A DNA stretch of 64,000 nucleotides from the NCBI GenBank assembly GCA_012861695.1, contig JAAOOA010001125.1:62001-126000 (forward strand), read 5' to 3'. Shown here piece after piece: positions 1 through 11,883 of the stretch. The DNA comes from Trematomus loennbergii. Its lineage: Eukaryota > Chordata > Actinopteri > Perciformes > Nototheniidae. The stretch's first letter is position 1; each line of letters starts with the position of its first letter. Made by a program: the position numbers and the translations under genes. The notes under the pieces are model-generated. The model saw only the letters and a list, made by a program, of their open reading frames with translations, made no database searches and was not told the origin of the DNA.

Positions 1-130
1 TTATGACGTTAAAAGTTTTGTTTTAGGAACATCCATTGTAAATACATGGAATTCAATAAACATTGAATAGCATGTCATGCAGTTTGTCTGTGCCTTTTCC
101 TCCGTGTTGTCCTGGCATATCGTCTCCACC

Positions 131-297
131 ATGGTTTGCTGTGCTGCCTGGGGATGCTCCAATCGCTCAGGAGAAAGGAGTAAGAATCAGAATGTACGGC
201 TTCCCACTGACACAGAGAGGAGGAAAAAATGGCTAGCTCAAGTCAGCAGGAGCAATTTAACAATCAAACACAGACAGCCGCACACAAAATATGTGAG
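131..297 (+). CDS. THAP-domain first exon (partial gene)
   Basis: The ATG at 131 lies in a good Kozak context (CCACCATGG) and opens a reading frame starting M-V-C-C-A-A-W-G-C-S-N-R, followed by R-L-P-T-D and R-R-K-K-W-L. This is the N-terminal half of a THAP zinc finger: a paired Cys, then a basic stretch with the conserved Trp. The exon ends at a GTAATC donor at 298 in phase 2, just before the place where THAP proteins carry the second metal-binding pair (C-x2-H). THAP domains bind DNA and occur in host transcription regulators and in P-element-like transposases; I cannot tell which this is. No matching downstream exon is visible in the next kilobases, so the gene is either long-introned or a remnant. 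An alternative start at 77 is upstream and less convincing. Confidence 0.62.
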
Positions 298-301
298 GTA
301 A

Positions 302-1560
302 TCATATTCAAACACTGCATTTGCACTTTTTCACAAAACGAAGACCACACCATTGGGAAGCTTAATGTTTGGTTTAATACAAATAACAGGGAAAGGCTTG
401 AAAAACTCTGAGAGTTGAGACTCAGGGTGCAGGGTGAGGGTCTCAGTGCAGTATCAGGCTCTATTGAACCCCTCTGGTTCTTGTGCTGAAAGAGGGAGAA
501 ACAGACAGGAGAAAGGGTTATACACACCTATATAGCACACCTATTGGATGGGAAATTGCCTTGGGGAGATAAGGTGTGTTTCCAACTGAAGTTATGGAAC
601 TTTATTATTTGTGAGTTTAACAAAGTATGACAAATGGCATCAGTAATGGATGTGATATGAATTTGTATAAAGTTGTCTCACATTCTTGGTCGTATTTTAC
701 GTACAGTATGTAATGAGTGTATACATGTCCAGTAAGTCTCCACCTGTAACATCACTGCCCCTCCACCTGCCATACAGTAGTTTACTAATATACACTAACA
801 AGATTACTTATATAATACAGTGATAGAATACATGTTTAGTATGCTTACTTATATACAACAGTTATTAAATGTACCTTGTGTTTTCACTCTCACTTTGCCA
901 TCATTTCAAAATCAGCTGAGCTGCAACATAATACAGACAGGTAATAATCAAAGAACACTAAAAAACACTCACCCATAAATTACGTTTTTGTTTACTGTTT
1001 GGAAGTCTCAAATATGCACTCTAAATTCATATCAATAGCGATGTATACACAAATAGCTCTCTTCCTTATTATTGTGTAACGTTAACTTTATTATACTAGT
1101 TTGTAGGTCTACTCCAAAATGAGATCGTAATTTCTCCACCTCCACTCATTACAATCACACGTGCCCCAATGTTATATTTAACTAATATTATATTCCTCCA
1201 CCCCACAAAAAAATCACGTTTAGAAGCCCTTTTTCTCTAATTCCACAACGTTGGATGAAATAACATTAGAACGGATTAATAGCTGTTCATGGTTAACGTG
1301 TGTTGCTAACTTTATCCGGTATCCTAGCCTAATCTGTTATCTGTAAACGTTCCCTAAATCTACTGATTTAGGGATAATCCACTAACATCCTTTAATACAC
1401 ATGTTCATTGACTCCCTTACGCAAAGAAAATATATTTCCCCATATATTAACTGTCATATATTGCATTATTTTGTTTTCTGATTTACTGGTTAATTGAAAA
1501 GATTTAATAAAGGAAATCTTGCTGTTGGCTACACCAAGTGATACTGATTAATAATCAACA
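302..1560. other. Stretch without recognisable gene
   Basis: AT-rich non-coding sequence. If the THAP gene is active this is its first intron. I see no domain, RNA gene or complete transposon. Confidence 0.5.
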
Positions 1561-1599
1561 TGAAAAACATATTTATTCATATCTACAAAATATATTGAA

Positions 1600-2450
1600 A
1601 ATATATTGAAGAATATATTGTGTTAATATATTACAATATATATATATTGAATAATATTGTGATAATATATTGTAATATATGGGATAATACATCAGTAATT
1701 GCCGCTTTCCATATATTGAGTAATATATGTAAATATATATAATATATTGGTTGTGTATATATGTGAACATACATTTTACTATAATTAACATTTATATGGG
1801 GACATGTACTATATATATTCACAATATATGGGACATGTATGCTCTATATATTCAGATTTATATGGGGACATATATGCAGAATATATTCACAATTATATGG
1901 GGACATGTACTATATATATATGCACAAATATATGGGGACATGTATGTACTATATATTCAGATTTATATGGGGACATGTATGTAGAATATATTCACAATTA
2001 TATGGGGACATGTACTATATATATTCACAAATATATGGGGACATGTATGCTCTATATATTCAGATTTATATGGGGACATATATGCAGAATATATTCACAA
2101 TTATATGGGGACATGTACTATATATATATGCACAAATATATGGGGACATGTATGTACTATATATTCAGATTTATATGGGGACATGTATGTAGAATATATT
2201 CACAATTATATGGGGACATGTACTATATATATTCACAAATATATGGGGACATGTATGCTCTATATATTCAGATTTATATGGGGACATGTATGTAGAATAT
2301 ATTCACAATTATATGGGGACATGTACTATATATATTCACAAATATATGGGGATATGTATGCGCTATATATTCACAATTATATGGGGACATGTATGCACTA
2401 TATATATATTCAGATTTATAAAAGACCATGTACGTACCATATATTCTGAA
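1600..2450. repeat. AT-rich minisatellite, ~35-bp unit with ~208-bp higher-order period
   Basis: From about 1790 the motif TATATGGGGACATGTA recurs every 34-37 bp, with spacers alternating between ATATATTCACAA and ATATATTCAGATTT. A distinctive variant (GGGGACATATATGCAGAAT) occurs at 1864 and again at 2072, giving a higher-order repeat of about 208 bp. The preceding 1600-1760 is a looser ATATATTG-type simple repeat. Long open frames here are by-products of the repeat. Confidence 0.9.
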
Positions 2451-2504
2451 CATGAGTGCAATATATGTTCACAATGAGGAGAAATGCATGTTCTGATAAA
2501 AAAA

Positions 2505-3425
2505 ATCTTTCATTTCATTTCAAACCTTTATTTATGCAGGTGAAACCCATTGAGATCATTGATCTCTTTTTCAAGGGTGACCTGCTGCAAGTAGGTTCCA
2601 CATGAATACATATAAACATAACAAAAAGGACATCATACAGCATATTTACAGTGACTACAGTTTACATAGCTAGTAACATTTACAGGTTCCAACAGTTTCC
2701 GATTGGATAGCATCTATCCTTGCTTTAAAAACATTTAGTGGAACCAAATTGCTCAGACTGTTCCAAGTTAGCGGAGCTGCGCATCTAAATGCTATCTCCC
2801 CTAAGACAGTCCTAGCAGTTGGCACATTTAATAAAACCACAGCATTCGATCTCAGGCAGTAGCCACTTACAATTCGCCGTGAGATCAGGGAGCAGATGTA
2901 GGATGGAAGTTTCCCTAACATGGCTTTGTATAAAAATGTACCAGTGACTGAGCCTCCGTACAGTTAGTGAAGGCAGACCTGCCCTTGCATACAGGGTACA
3001 GTGATGGGTTAATACTTTACAGTTTGTCACAAATCTCAGTGCACTGTGATACGCGGCATCTAACTTGACCAGGCAATTGGCAGGTGCATTCATATAGATC
3101 AGATCACCATAGTCCAGTACAGGTAAAAAGGTCACAGTGACTAGCCTTTTTCTGGCCTCAAGTGAGAAACAGGACTTGTTCCTGGAAAAGAAACCTAGCC
3201 TAACCCTCAGTTTTTTAAGCAGGTTATTGACATGAAGTTTAAAAGTGAGACAATCATCAAGCCAGATACCAAGGTATTTGTAACAGGTAACCACTTCAAG
3301 TTTTATTCCTTGCTAGTTACAATATCTAAAACAGGCTCTGGTGTCTTTTTAGCTTTTGAAAAGAGCATTACCTTGGTTTTATCAACATTTAAAAGAAGCT
3401 TAAGCGCTGAGAGCTGAGTCTGAAT
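2505..3425 (-). mobile_element. 5'-truncated CR1/L2-group LINE, reverse transcriptase C-terminus
   Basis: Read on the minus strand, 3417-3295 encodes N-V-D-K-T-K-V-M-L-F, the conserved segment after the catalytic box of non-LTR reverse transcriptases. 3294 to about 2812 continues with Y-K-Y-L-G-I-W-L-D and F-L-P-V-L-D-Y-G-D, and 2921-2670 carries the C-terminus in another frame, so at least one frameshift is present. The 3' end at about 2505-2545 has the AATAAAGGTTTGAAATGAAATG type of tail seen in CR1/L2-group LINEs. Endonuclease and catalytic core are missing. This is a dead, 5'-truncated copy. Confidence 0.82.
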
Positions 3426-3539
3426 AATGAGAAGCTTAATTTGTTTTTTTCTATCAATGTGTAACAGTTATCAAAATACTCATTAAAAGAAGGACAAGGA
3501 ACGAATAAAAGAAAAGGCCTATAAACAACACATTATGTC

Positions 3540-4100
3540 ATGACTCAAGAACATTTTTATGTAATTATGTAATAAAACCCACATTTTGTAATAATCTGCT
3601 GCATTCTGTAACAGCCTGAACGCAATATAAAATAAATGTCCCTGCATTTTGTAATAAATTATTACATTTTGCAATGGTTATTACAAAATGCGTGAGTTGC
3701 CCTTTTAAAAAACTGTAATATTCATTATGTAACCATAACCAAACTGTAAATATATCCCAAAATTGATGTTGATATACATGTTGGCTAATGAATATGGTAA
3801 CACTTGATCTAGTTTTGGCCAATGAAAGATATTCTACTGAAGTATTTTTAAATTATGAGTAAGGATGATTCATGGTTGAATAAATAAATAAACAGTTGTA
3901 ATGTTATTGTTTGCAACTCATTTTGTAATAACCACAGCAATATGTAATAATATATTTCAAAATGTGGCGACATGTATTACATATTTGCATTGAACTTGTT
4001 TACTACATAATGGGCAAATTATTACAAAAGGAGGTGTTATTACATAATGAAGGGAAAATGTATTACATTTTGTATAGGTATAGTTAATAAATGATGCATT
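3540..4100. repeat. Dispersed repeat built of ATTACATTTTGTAATA-like motifs
   Basis: Short inverted and direct copies of TTTTGTAATAA and TTATTACAAAATG recur around 3583, 3645, 3660, 3684, 3923 and 4020-4070. The arrangement suggests a decayed non-autonomous DNA transposon, but I could not fix termini or a target duplication. Confidence 0.4.
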
Positions 4101-4617
4101 GTTATTTCATACAGGGCCAAAAAGAGCAGTCTGTTATCCTATTTAACAATCTTGTTTTTTGTTTCACCTGGTGACAACTTTAAACATGAGCTGATCACTC
4201 ATTAAAACAATGTCCGGAACAGGGCCAAAAAAACAGTCTTGTACCCTATTTGATCGTCAATCTTGTTTTTTTCGTGCCTTTACTCACAAATTCTTGTGTT
4301 AATGGATGTTCTTATATCTGATGTCTTGGTCCCTGGATGGTGGTTTACTACAGCATCTGTGGAACAGAACAATTACAAATAATTAGAAGTTCACAAAAGA
4401 CAGCAGGAATTATAACAATATCCATAATATCTATATTAAAGCATGGGCTGGCTTGGTGAATAATGTGGGAATACAAATAGTGGAAGAATAGGCTTTGTAC
4501 ATTTTCGTCTGAGTGTGGCGCTACTGGTTGGTATATTTTATGGAATTTGGACCAAGCATCTGCATCTGTAACAGTTCTGTTTAAAACTTTTTTAAATGTA
4601 ATTGCATTCATCTTTAA

Positions 4618-4999
4618 AGGTGGGGTAGGTAAGTTTGAGAAACCGGCTCGAGATACACTTTTTGTTATATTCCATGGAATGCTCTTAACATCCCGATAGC
4701 AATGAATATCTGAAGTGCTTTGACAAAAAATCCATAAAAAAATATCATCTGTGGAAGCCGTGTAGTACTGTAAAAAGCACCAATCATTTTAGCCGGCCCG
4801 GCTGAAATGACTGGATGGCCTACCTGCCTGTCAGCCTTCCATCTGTGCACAAACTTATCTCGTGCCCTCATTGGTCATGTGCGCGTTTCGTGTGTGTTGG
4901 AGGAGGGGCTCTGTGAGGAAGTGGCAGATTTTTTCCGGCTGTGTATTTTCAAATTCTAGCGCACTCGAGCTGGTTTCTCCAAAATTACCTACCCCACCT
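4618..4999. mobile_element. TTAA-flanked MITE, copy 1 (382 bp)
   Basis: Terminal inverted repeats start AGGTGGGGTAGGTAAGTTTG and end with the complement, ACCTACCCCACCT. Both ends abut TTAA (4614-4617 and 5000-5003), the piggyBac-type target duplication. A second copy in opposite internal orientation lies at 39464-39827. No transposase is encoded, so it must be mobilised in trans. Confidence 0.85.
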
Positions 5000-5279
5000 T
5001 TAAAAGACTACTTTTATTGAATGAGAGTTTTACCTAGCACAATGAGCCTGGGGTGGTGGGAAGGGAGAACTGGGCCTCGGCATCGGCAGGAGTGGTAGTC
5101 GCCTATGAGTATTAGAATTTAGATGAACAAAGGCATAGAAAAACCCTGAAATATGTACTGACACAAAGCTACAACCCTCGATTTTGTAAGTAGTAGTAGT
5201 AAATACATACGTATATACAATATACAACAATACGCATAATGCAATTAGCAGTACCAGTAATAAAATAACTGAATAAATA

Positions 5280-5360
5280 GTAGTAGAACCTTTATTTAGC
5301 CAGGAAAATCAATTAAGAACAAATTCTTATTACAATGATGACCTGACAGGAGGCAAAAGG
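5280..5360 (-). mobile_element. L2-type LINE 3' tail
   Basis: On the minus strand this reads as the typical fish L2-group 3' end (TCTTAATTGATTTTCCTGGC, then TAAATAAAGGTT). Only the 3' untranslated end is recognisable. Confidence 0.55.
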
Positions 5361-5647
5361 CGTCCTGAGGGGATGGGGTTTGGGAGGAAAAAAATAAAAA
5401 GACAGACTCCGGGCACTACAGAACCCAGGAGACAACACAATGACACAGAGCAGAGATGACAGGCATAGCAGTTAAACATATAAAATCTCTAAAAACAATA
5501 TTGCTGTGGTTCAATCTGTCATTAAAATAATATAGAACATTCATCCATTCAATCCTTCATGGCAAGGATAACTAAGCTGAATAGTGAATAAAGTGATATG
5601 TGAAAAGTAAAATGACAGTGAAATTAAATGACAGTGCGTTCCTTACC

Positions 5648-7011
5648 ACTGCGATCTGGCTCCTCTGTCCTCGTATTTTGGTCTGATTCCTCACTACTGA
5701 TGTCTGCCTCTGCATGGGCCCTCTCTCCTTATTTATTCTGTCTCAGTCACCACTGCTATCTGGCTCCTCTGTCCTCTTGACTTGTGGTTCTGCAGGCTTA
5801 GTTCGACCTATGAATTTCAACAATGCTCCTGTAAAATATATAGATATATAGTATTATGGGTCAACATTAAAATAACATACACTGGAGAGCAAAATGTGAA
5901 ATGCCATTGACTGTAGGCTACATATTATCCACACAATTGTCAGCAGGGGCAATAACAACTAAAATGTGAACTAACTTGAATGCATTAGTCCACAACACAT
6001 AGCCTAACGTAGAGTAGAGAATGAATGAATGGTTTCTGCAAAATACACAGAAATAGAAATAAGGTTCAAATTACAATAACTAACCAGACGATGGTTATTA
6101 ATAATAAGCAACAGCAATACTAATTGTTGCTAAAACACATTAGACACGTTGCAAACACACGGCTAATAAAAGCTAAGTTAGCATCTCATCCACACACTAT
6201 CATAGCTTAACTTAGCTAACTAGCTAGCATTAGCTCAATTCCTGAACAACATAGAAACTAAAAACGGGACATCAAGACTCATTAACACACTGACTGAGCA
6301 GGACACTATGCATACAATCTTATAACATTACCAACACTAAAGATCTGCATATATGCTCACATTCTTCACGAACGCATTCTCTCTGTGACGATGGTAATTA
6401 TGCATGTGACGATGCGCAATAATGTCCTGAACGCACATGTGTAACCAGCTCGAAGACCCGTAGCTGAACTACTTTAGCTGTCCCTAAATGTGCCTGACTA
6501 AAACACGAACGATATAATGCAGATCAAGGAGAACAAGGGGAATTTACAAGACATAGACTAACTGTGGTTACATTACTTAACTAGCTCATCCGTCACCAGT
6601 CAGAAAATGTCCGTTAGCCGTGGGGCTAGTTTTCGCTATGTTAAACTCCATTGACTTATGCTAAAATGTTAGCGATCTAAAGGTCCGCTATTTTGGCTGT
6701 TTTGGGTCGACTTCAGTTGACTGTAAAATCGAAAATCTTCGAAATTGAATGTTCACAAAGCTGCGGACCGGTTATACACTCATACACGAGGGAACTAACA
6801 TAGCTAATTTAACTAACGTTAGCTGGTGTAGTGCCGAGACGGGACATACGGATTAAGCAACTAGACTACTTATAGTGTACATGCAGAATTATTTCAATTT
6901 AAAATAGTTTTAAATGCTCACACACATACCTGACTCTGGTGCTGTATTTTCCTCTCGTTTCTTTTTAATTTTCCGTTTCGAAGCACCTGATGAATGCTTT
7001 CTCTTTGACAC
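5648..7011 (-). pseudogene. Decayed two-exon N-terminus resembling a hAT/ZMYM-like transposase-derived protein
   Basis: On the minus strand, 7011-6930 reads S-K-R-K-H-S-S-G-A-S-K-R-K-I-K-K-K-R and ends at a GTATGT donor in phase 1. An acceptor (TTTACAG) at about 5829 opens a second segment reading G-A-L-L-K-F-I-G-R-T-K and then T-E-E-P-D-S-S-G-D, with a stop at 5743-5745. A further acidic segment (A-E-A-D-I-S-S-E-E-S-D) follows in another frame down to a GTAAGG donor at about 5647. The expected start codon is GTG, not ATG. Lysine-rich starts followed by L-L-K-F are common in transposase-derived hAT/ZMYM-like proteins of fish; this assignment is inference. Shifted frames and the lost start suggest a pseudogene. 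Confidence 0.4.
5840..6920. other. Intron-like, gene-free stretch
   Basis: Lies between the two exon-like blocks of the minus-strand fragment. No other gene is seen. It is rich in TTAGC/GCTAA motifs common in fish intergenic DNA. Confidence 0.4.
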
Positions 7012-7194
7012 TCAGCGACAGAATCAACAGACAGAGGCAGCAACGCAGATTTGAATCTGCCAATCAGATCAATCTATTGCTGGAGAGGGGGGGGGGCTCC
7101 CCGAAATCAGCCGGAAGTGGCGCATTCGAATACTGTTTACTGTCTGCCGTGGATGGGCTGCGTTCCACTCCAAATAGCCGGTCGGCCGTAATAT

Positions 7195-7290
7195 ATGCAT
7201 AGATATATATGCACGCATATATGCACGCATATATGAATATATATATATGCGTGCATATATGCATATATATGCGTGCATATATGTGTGTGT
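7195..7290. repeat. Alternating ATATATGC/GCATATAT simple repeat
   Basis: A roughly 95-bp run of purine-pyrimidine alternation (TATATATGCGTGCATATATG and variants), nearly self-complementary, so able to form cruciform or Z-type DNA. The short minus-strand frames through it are shadows. Confidence 0.85.
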
Positions 7291-7884
7291 CTATATATAT
7301 TTATAAACTGTATATTATTTTCCATCATTCAATGGACAATTTGTACTTTTTTTATATGTAGGCTACCATCAAACATATGTTCATATATAAAGTGGGTAAC
7401 TATACAAAACGAAGTGAGATAACTGTTTATGAATATCTGTTCAATTTTATGTAAACTCATGAAAGAAATGAGTGTTTCAATAAAACTATTACATATAAAT
7501 GTATAGTGCAGTTTTTGTTTTCATTGCAATATATTTTTTTTATATGTATCAATATATAGCCATACATGGTCCATGCATATATTGCAATATATTTAAAAAT
7601 ATAAGGACTACTTTCCCATATATGGAAATGTATGATCCAATATATTGTATTATATTTACCAATATATTACAATATATTTTTGTTTCATAGATGTGCTGAA
7701 ATATCTGCAATATAAGTCTTTAAACGTCTTCTACCTTTAAAAGTCCATCACGAACGGTCTATTATGCTGCAACTCTACTGTGTTGCTGGTCGCAATAGTT
7801 CCCGGAAGTCAGCGGCAAGCTAACTTCCGGGGAACTATTGACGGCTCCACGATCCGCCATTGCTGTAAAAAAACTGGTCCATTG

Positions 7885-8692
7885 GAGTGAACGGAGATGT
7901 CGTAACTCTTCTATTATACGGCTCTGGATTTGACCTATCTCTGGCCCCCTTGCTCAATTTTGATGAATGAAATCTCTTTATAACCGCTAGAGCCAATGGA
8001 ATCGAGGGAAAGTTATATACACACCAAAACGATAACAAATAAGGAGTGAGAGTGACGCGTTACCAAAACCGGAAGCTGCATACACTCTGGTGGCTACCAT
8101 TAGCAGCTAACTTTTCCGCTTCGATTTTTATATAAAAAATTGAATTATGGATTATAAATAATTTTTTCAAAGGCACAGGTACATTATCAACCTATGGATC
8201 AACAGTTGTAGTATTTTATTTTTTCGTTTTAATGCCATTGAACACGTCTTTTGACCTAATTGACAGCTACGGTGAGACGATCTGCCGTAAATGCTCCGTA
8301 AAGGTACGTGTTGTGATGTTTGTGTTTGCTTCCCCTGTCGCAAGTTCGGATCGCTCAGTGATGATACTATACCTAAATAATCTGTGGAGTCTCAGCTTTA
8401 ATCGGCTATATTGTATGTGCAGCTACGATAAGTAATAAGGGTATCTTTATCTGAATTGTGTGCCGCAGTGCGTTAGAATATTTCGCTCAGGGGTCATTTA
8501 GATGCTTCTTATGAGACTTGTGTTTTGTTTTGGTAAAAATGGTTCATATCTTCAGTTAGCTGAGATTCTTCCCGTTAATCTGGTGCTACACATTAATAGT
8601 TTCATAAATGTTAAGAAGCCCTGAGACATTATCTCGAAAAAAAACGGTGGGAGGGGTCCAATGGGTGGGACCGCCGTGCTTAAGAGGTTCAG
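7885..8692 (+). mobile_element. Dispersed DNA-transposon family X, partial copy
   Basis: Shares long segments with the complete copy at 42727-43898: the TAGAGCCAATGGAATCGA block, the TTTTAATGCCATTGAA block and the GTTAGCTGAGATTCTTCCCG block, all in the same order. The right end at about 8679-8692 (GTGCTTAAGAGGTT) corresponds to the family terminus ending AACAGGTT. The left end is missing. It is non-coding as far as I can see. Confidence 0.6.
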
Positions 8693-8775
8693 AAACGAGA
8701 ATAATTATAAATGTGTGCTTTGTGTTTATTCAAACTATGTTTAAAGGTTCAGTGAGGTAACAGGATGTGAAACTT

Positions 8776-9030
8776 ACAGGGTGTTTCTCAATGTCAAGGA
8801 AGGATGCTCCAGAGCCACTATTTCAAGGATGCTACTTCATCGAGTCCCGCCGAAAGACTGTTCCAATGTCCAGGCTCCTTGGAATTCTACGAGTCCGGAG
8901 TCCTTCGTAGCGGGAAATTTCGAGGATGCACATGTGTATCCTCTGCGGTTTTAAAATCCCTACAATGCTTTGCACACGGACCAATTTCCAAAATCTTTGG
9001 CGGAAAATAGCTGAATCCAGGCAGTACACA
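8776..9030. mobile_element. TIR element fragment of the GTTTCTCAAT family
   Basis: Begins GGTGTTTCTCAATGTCAAGG and contains TTTCAAGGATGCTACTTCAT and GCACACGGACCAATTTCC. Matching segments are present in the better-preserved element at 53432-53827. The right terminus is not visible. Probably a non-autonomous DNA transposon. Confidence 0.55.
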
Positions 9031-10080
9031 TTTAAATGTAAGTATGTTCAGTGGCGTAGAAAATGTGCACATGACTTGTGTTTAAAGTTTATAGTCCGTT
9101 TGAGTTTTGCCCGTGTGAACGCAAACCGAACCTTCTGAAAAATGAAACTAACAAACTGTGGTCTGGTGCGCACCAGAGAAGTGACTATTAGGTTTGAATG
9201 AGACCTTAAAGCATTTTGCACCTAAATAAATAATTAAAATGAACCTTGTTTTGACTTTGCCTCTTTTGTTGATATTTGTGGTTTATGCTACAATGTGCAC
9301 CAATATGTGTAAAAAAGGTTGCAGACATCAAGTATGATATATGAATGGAAAGGATGTACAGAACACTTTTTTGGAAAACTATGAGAATGAAGAAAGGTGA
9401 TTGAAGATGAGAAATGATTGTAGATGTATGAATGTAAATATGTAAGTATGATTTAAGGATACTCATTGATCAGCAGTAAGTAAGGGGTGGGAATTATAAG
9501 CATTTACTTCCTCCCTTTTGGACACATATGATTTATTATTATTATTATGAATATTTTTGTTGAATATATACACAGGTTCGTACAGGTGCTGGAAATCCTT
9601 GAAAATGCTTGAAATTTCATGTGGTGTTTTAAAGGTTTGAAAGTGCTTGAATTTTGGTTAAAGTGCTTGGATTTTGGATAAAGTGCTTGAATTTTGGATA
9701 AAGTGCTTGAAATTGTACTTGCTTTCCTTTTATAATAAATTGCTGTCTGATTGAATAGTTCGCTTTTTTTGATAAAAAAGAAAGAGAAAGAAGTCAGCGA
9801 GCTTAATTACTTTTCATAAAAAGACAGCTCCACTCCTTTTATACATGTTTTGATATTTGAATCCTTGTTTTTTTCAGTTGCAGATTTTCCGTTTTCAGAT
9901 TCAAAACAGTGGAGCCTCGCAGCGGAGAAACCGTGCCGCCACCACACTAATTGCGCCGCATAAGCGCATACGTGCACCGCATTTACGGCTGTCTGCGTGA
10001 TCGGCCTGTAGGGAGGGGCGGCCCTGCCCTAACGTGTAAAGTTATACACACATTTGTACCAGTGCTTTTCACAAGTAGAC
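9031..10080. other. Gene-free stretch with short tandem and TE end
   Basis: Contains a short degenerate tandem (AAAGTGCTTGAATTTTGG, several copies at about 9640-9710). At about 9998-10031 there is a lone hAT-like terminus (GGCCTGTAGGGAGG) that closely matches the right end of the element at 57137-57693. No gene recognised. Confidence 0.5.
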
Positions 10081-10109
10081 TCTTGCAGGCCAGAGGAGCT
10101 GGAGTGAGT

Positions 10110-10125
10110 CAACAACAACAACAAC

Positions 10126-10156
<31 letters not shown>
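10110..10156. repeat. (AAC)n microsatellite
   Basis: About fifteen CAA/AAC triplets, with one interruption. Confidence 0.95.
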
Positions 10157-10157
<1 letters not shown>

Positions 10158-10175
10158 CAAAAGACATATCTGAAG

Positions 10176-10374
10176 TGATCAGGAAGAACACAGAGAGAGG
10201 AAAAGGAAAAGAGAGTTCACTGAAGAGACCAGGAGGGTCAGAGCAGGAGGAAGAGGAGGAGAAGTGAAGAAGAAGAAGAAATGTATGTGAGGAATAAAGC
10301 TGAAGTGTCAGAAAGAGGGCCAGAGGCAGGGATCAGGAGGCAGAGGAGACTCCAGCTGGACCACATGGTATGTC
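10176..10374 (+). other. Possible untranslated exon upstream of the NLR gene
   Basis: A purine-rich block (GAAGAACACAGAGAGAGG, GAGGAGAAGTGAAG) containing a short frame from the ATG at 10281 and running to a potential GTATGT donor at 10368. It resembles NLR-family N-terminal or leader exon sequence in composition but has no domain I can name. Confidence 0.25.
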
Positions 10375-10499
10375 TATTCTCCTCACATATTCCTTTACAG
10401 CAGCACAATCTAGCAGCTCTTAGTATTGACACATATGTATTGAAAGTATTGCTGCACAGGTCACCTTTAACTCTCTGAAGAGATGGGTGATGTCATTTG

Positions 10500-11380
10500 T
10501 GTACTTAAGTATAACTAAGTACTTTTACTGTACTTACAATAAACAGAATTCTAGGGTATCACGAGTACTTCCTGCTGTTTTATACTATATGTTAGTTTGT
10601 TTGTCTGAGTGAACACCTTGTTCTCTTGTGCATTAAAAAACACTTGTGTTAGGGCATGATTTAACAATAAATAGGTTATATACAAAATACCACGTACTGT
10701 CCGCCCCCTTTGCCACCCCATGTAAAATGTTCTAGAACCGCCACGGTTTAGCAGCCAGGTATATTGCACAGTTTTTAACGGCATATATATATATATATAT
10801 ACAGGTTGGGTGAAGTGTTTTGCCCAAAATACCAAAATGCCTCATCTGCACTTTTCCCCTACAAATGAATTGTAATCAATACTTTTAGATGTAAATGGTT
10901 TATTGTATCATTACTATGGGTCTCTGAAACAATCAGACTTTTACCACACTGTTATCAGACTTTTATCAGACTTTTCACAGACTTTTATCAGATTTTATCC
11001 AACTTTTAGCTACACTTTTTAAGTTTAACTTTTTAACTAAATCAATTGATTTGCCTTTTTATTGATCGTATTTTCTACTGTGAATGCACTGTGCTCATGT
11101 TGGGTGATGCGCTCCCTGGAGCCCTCCTGTGGGGAAACTTGGAACTGCACTTAAATCACTTGGTGCTTTTTAAGCCATTTAAAATAGTTTTTCTCACTTT
11201 TAAAATACTTTAAATGTAGCTTTGTGTTTTATTTAAGTCGCTGTTCATTGTTTGTTATATAAAGCAGATTGAATGATATCCTATGGACGCTGATGTGGGG
11301 ATATTGTGTCGTCTTTGATAACTTTGTTGAGCTTGTTTTTAGCTGCATGTCTTTTTCTATCTCACTGAACAAAGTAATGT
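10500..11380. other. Gene-free stretch
   Basis: Includes a short (AT)n run at about 10784-10801. No coding region or complete transposon recognised. Confidence 0.45.
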
Positions 11381-11440
11381 ATGTGAACTGCTTCAGCTGA
11401 TAAGGCTGGTTATGAATCAGAGGGAGGAGCTGCAGACAGG

Positions 11441-11457
11441 GAAGTGAAAGTGAAAGT
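11441..11457 (+). promoter_or_regulatory. IRF/ISRE-like element in the NLR promoter
   Basis: GAAGTGAAAGTGAAAGT is a tandem GAAA-N2-GAAA arrangement, the core of interferon-regulatory-factor binding sites and ISREs. It sits about 65 bp upstream of the end of a probable first exon, whose sequence (11458-11523) ends at a GTGAGT donor. This would make the NLR gene interferon-inducible; that consequence is inference. Confidence 0.55.
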
Positions 11458-11469
11458 ATAGGAAGTCAG

Positions 11470-11523
11470 ACTTGTCAGACTGCCAGACGCCATTTTACAG
11501 CTCAACACGAGGAGAACAACAGG
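11470..11523 (+). other. Probable 5' untranslated exon of the NLR gene
   Basis: Ends CAACAGG|GTGAGT and lies 368 bp upstream of the acceptor of the first coding exon. There is no open frame. The transcription start was not located; the left limit is approximate. Confidence 0.45.
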
Positions 11524-11774
11524 GTGAGTGTTAACACCAGGATCTGCTTTCTAACACATTCATTATTTACTCTGTTTTACTGGATGTCAGAAAATAACTT
11601 CTTGATTAAAAATCTGCGTCCTAGAGTCCATTGAGACTTCTGCAAGTGTGTACACTTTTATTATTTCCTGTTTTCTGATCCGTCAGAGTTACATAACATG
11701 TGGAGAGCGGCCTGAAGTCTGACTGATTTCATGTAGTTTAACCAAGTTTATTATTAAGATGGTTAGATTAAAAC

Positions 11775-11775
<1 letters not shown>

Positions 11776-11814
<39 letters not shown>

Positions 11815-11848
11815 TGTGTGTGTGTGTGTGGTGTGTGTGTGTGTGTGT

Positions 11849-11882
<34 letters not shown>
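11776..11882. repeat. (GT)n microsatellite abutting a 3' splice site
   Basis: About 105 bp of GT with several GG interruptions, ending 9 bp before the acceptor (ATCTCTCAG) of the first coding NLR exon. Confidence 0.95.

Positions 11883-11883
<1 letters not shown>

Noticed and set aside
1751..2477. Tyr/Ile/Gly-rich frames in the AT minisatellite
   Set aside because: By-product of the tandem repeat, with several frames open in parallel.
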